14,377 bases of DNA from an uncultured Gemmatimonadota bacterium (lineage in GTDB: Bacteria; Gemmatimonadota; Gemmatimonadetes; Gemmatimonadales; Gemmatimonadaceae): positions 1 through 14,377 of the forward strand of contig CAMLIT010000110.1 in assembly GCA_946480295.1 (NCBI GenBank), in the 5' to 3' direction. A program made the translations under genes and the position numbers. The notes under the pieces were generated by a model. That model searched no databases. It was not told where the DNA came from and was given only the letters and a program-made list of their open reading frames with translations. Shown in pieces: positions 13,296-14,377 of the stretch. The first letter of the stretch is position 1. Each line of letters starts with the position of its first letter.

Positions 13296-14209
13296 GCGAC
13301 GAGCGGGTCATGACGGCCTCCGTCGGGGCGGCGATCCCCGTCGCCGGGGAGGCCGCACCGGCGAAGCCGCTGGCGGTGTCCGACCAGGGCGCCGGGCCGT
13401 ACATCAGGCGATTCGGCGTGGTGGAGCGCACGACCCACGCCCTCGTGATGGTCTCCTTCTTCGGCCTCGTGATCACCGGCGTGCCCCTGCGCTTCGCGTA
13501 CGCGCCGTGGGCCTCGCCGCTGATGCACGTCCTCGGCGGCCCGGTCGCCGCCGCGGTGCTGCATCGGATCTGCGCGGTGATCACCTTCGGCTACTTCGGG
13601 CTGCACCTGGGGATGGTGCTCAAGCGCTTCCTGCGCGCCGAGCACAAGACCGCGATCTTCTGGGGCCCGCGCTCCATGGTACCGCAGCCGAAGGACATCC
13701 GCGACGTCGTGGGGATGTTCCGCTGGTTCCTCGGCCTCGGCGCGCGCCCGCGGTTCGACCGCTTCAGCTACATGGAGAAGTTCGACTACTGGGCGGTGTT
13801 CTGGGGGGTGGGGATCATCGGCGGCTCGGGGCTGCTGCTCTGGTTCCCGACCTTCTTCTCGCACCTCCTGCCGGGCTGGATCTTCAACGTCGCGACGATC
13901 GTGCACGGCGACGAGGCCCTCCTGGCGCTCGGCTTCATCTTCACGATCCACTTCTTCAACGTCCACTTCCGGCCGGAGAAGTTCCCGATCGATCTCGTGA
14001 TCTTCACCGGTCGCGCGCGGGCGGAATACTTCGAGGAGGAGCATCCGCTGGAGTACGAGCGCGAGCAGCACGCCGGCCACCTGGCGGCGCTGCAGGCGAC
14101 GGCGCCGACGCGCTCGGCGTACCTCTGGTCGATGTTCTTCGGCTTCGCCTCGCTGGCGCTCGGGGTGTTCCTGGTCGTTCTCGTCATCTATGCGCTGCTG
14201 AGAGGATGA
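13292..14209 (+). CDS. Multi-pass cytochrome b, quinone-linked partner of the multiheme cytochrome
   Basis: A 305-aa integral membrane protein resembling the cytochrome b subunits of formate dehydrogenase, thiosulfate reductase and hydrogenase. Residues 1-38 are polar and cytoplasmic. Membrane segments lie at about 49-68, 85-110, 165-187, 203-222 and 278-301. Candidate haem ligands are H49 (ERTTHALVMV), H91 and H105 (LHRICAVITFGYFGLHLG), H205 (IVHGDEALLA), H220 and H225 (IHFFNVHF). This ligand-bearing layout fits a dihaem quinol-oxidising or quinone-reducing subunit. ATG 13292 has GGAGGAG at 13283-13289 and overlaps the cytochrome c stop as ATGA. Tight coupling to the 11-haem cytochrome implies that the two form one complex. 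It is not closely alike in sequence to the hydrogenase cytochrome b in this window, so it is not a recent duplicate of it. Confidence 0.9.
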   Translation: MSDERVMTASVGAAIPVAGEAAPAKPLAVSDQGAGPYIRRFGVVERTTHALVMVSFFGLVITGVPLRFAYAPWASPLMHVLGGPVAAAVLHRICAVITFGYFGLHLGMVLKRFLRAEHKTAIFWGPRSMVPQPKDIRDVVGMFRWFLGLGARPRFDRFSYMEKFDYWAVFWGVGIIGGSGLLLWFPTFFSHLLPGWIFNVATIVHGDEALLALGFIFTIHFFNVHFRPEKFPIDLVIFTGRARAEYFEEEHPLEYEREQHAGHLAALQATAPTRSAYLWSMFFGFASLALGVFLVVLVIYALLRG

Positions 14210-14377
14210 GCTCATTCCGGCGTCGTGCCGCCGGCGGCCTGCTCGTCGGGCTCGCCCGCGCCGTCGCCGCCGGCTCGCTCGCCGGCGTCGTCGGAGGGGC
14301 GATCACGGTCGCGAGCTGCTCGAGCGCCGCGGCGCCGGCGACGGAGCGTGACACCACGGGCACGCTCGCGATGGCGG
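14206..14377 (+). CDS. N-terminal part of a probable lipoprotein (runs off the right edge)
   Basis: ATG 14206 overlaps the cytochrome b stop (ATGA at 14206-14209), and the frame is open for 57 codons to the edge. It opens with SSFRRRAAGG, then a hydrophobic stretch (LLVGLARAVAAGSLAGVVGGAITV), then ASCSS with a cysteine in lipobox position. This reads as a signal peptide, probably of a lipoprotein, or an uncleaved anchor. The remainder visible is Ala/Thr-rich linker. Being third in the cytochrome operon, it may be another subunit, for example a c-type cytochrome or an iron-sulfur protein, but nothing in the visible part decides this. Confidence 0.7.
   Translation, partial: MSSFRRRAAGGLLVGLARAVAAGSLAGVVGGAITVASCSSAAAPATERDTTGTLAMA

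Noticed and set aside
1..14377. tRNA or rRNA genes, CRISPR arrays, insertion sequences, attachment sites
   Set aside because: No tRNA-like cloverleaf, regularly spaced repeat, transposase or integrase frame was seen on either strand.

Overview
The window is very GC-rich, with short gaps, many ATGA-type gene overlaps and clear Shine-Dalgarno sites. It carries no tRNA, rRNA, CRISPR array or insertion sequence. The gene content (membrane-bound [NiFe] uptake hydrogenase, multiheme cytochrome c, Rad52-type annealing protein, GC-rich codon use) suggests a free-living, respiring bacterium. Gemmatimonadota is my best guess, but it rests on general resemblance and not on any marker gene.

Left part (about 1-3350), accessory and DNA-handling genes. 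A possible gene start runs off the left edge on the minus strand. Next come a helical protein of unknown function (176-736, -) and an XRE-type regulator (804-1364, -). The regulator is divergent from a two-gene plus-strand operon: a basic, histone-H1-like protein with a Cys/His-containing C-terminal part (1447-1920), and a Rad52-family single-strand annealing protein (1917-2759) with a zinc ribbon and an SSB-like C-terminal tip. The shared promoter region holds a near-perfect 15-bp dyad flanked by identical 9-bp repeats, a plausible operator array. A strong intrinsic terminator (2790-2822) closes this operon. A small tail-anchored membrane protein (3027-3347) follows, convergent with hypF.

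Central part (3354-10781, minus strand), a seven-gene hydrogenase operon in which every gene overlaps the next. Read 5' to 3' it is: Tat-exported small subunit, large subunit, HyaC-like cytochrome b, maturation endopeptidase, hypA (short, zinc domain missing), hypB, hypF. The structural genes encode a group 1 H2-oxidising enzyme that passes electrons through three FeS clusters to the b-type cytochrome and the quinone pool. The small subunit lacks the two extra cysteines of O2-tolerant enzymes. hypC, hypD and hypE are not in the window and must lie elsewhere if the enzyme is matured normally.

Right part (11073-14377, plus strand), divergent from the hydrogenase. A TPR lipoprotein gene ends in an intrinsic terminator. 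It is followed by an overlapping gene set for an 11-haem membrane-anchored cytochrome c, a multi-pass cytochrome b, and a truncated lipoprotein gene at the edge. Cytochromes c and b look like a quinone-linked electron-transfer module. Its position beside the hydrogenase suggests, but does not prove, that it takes or supplies electrons for H2 metabolism.
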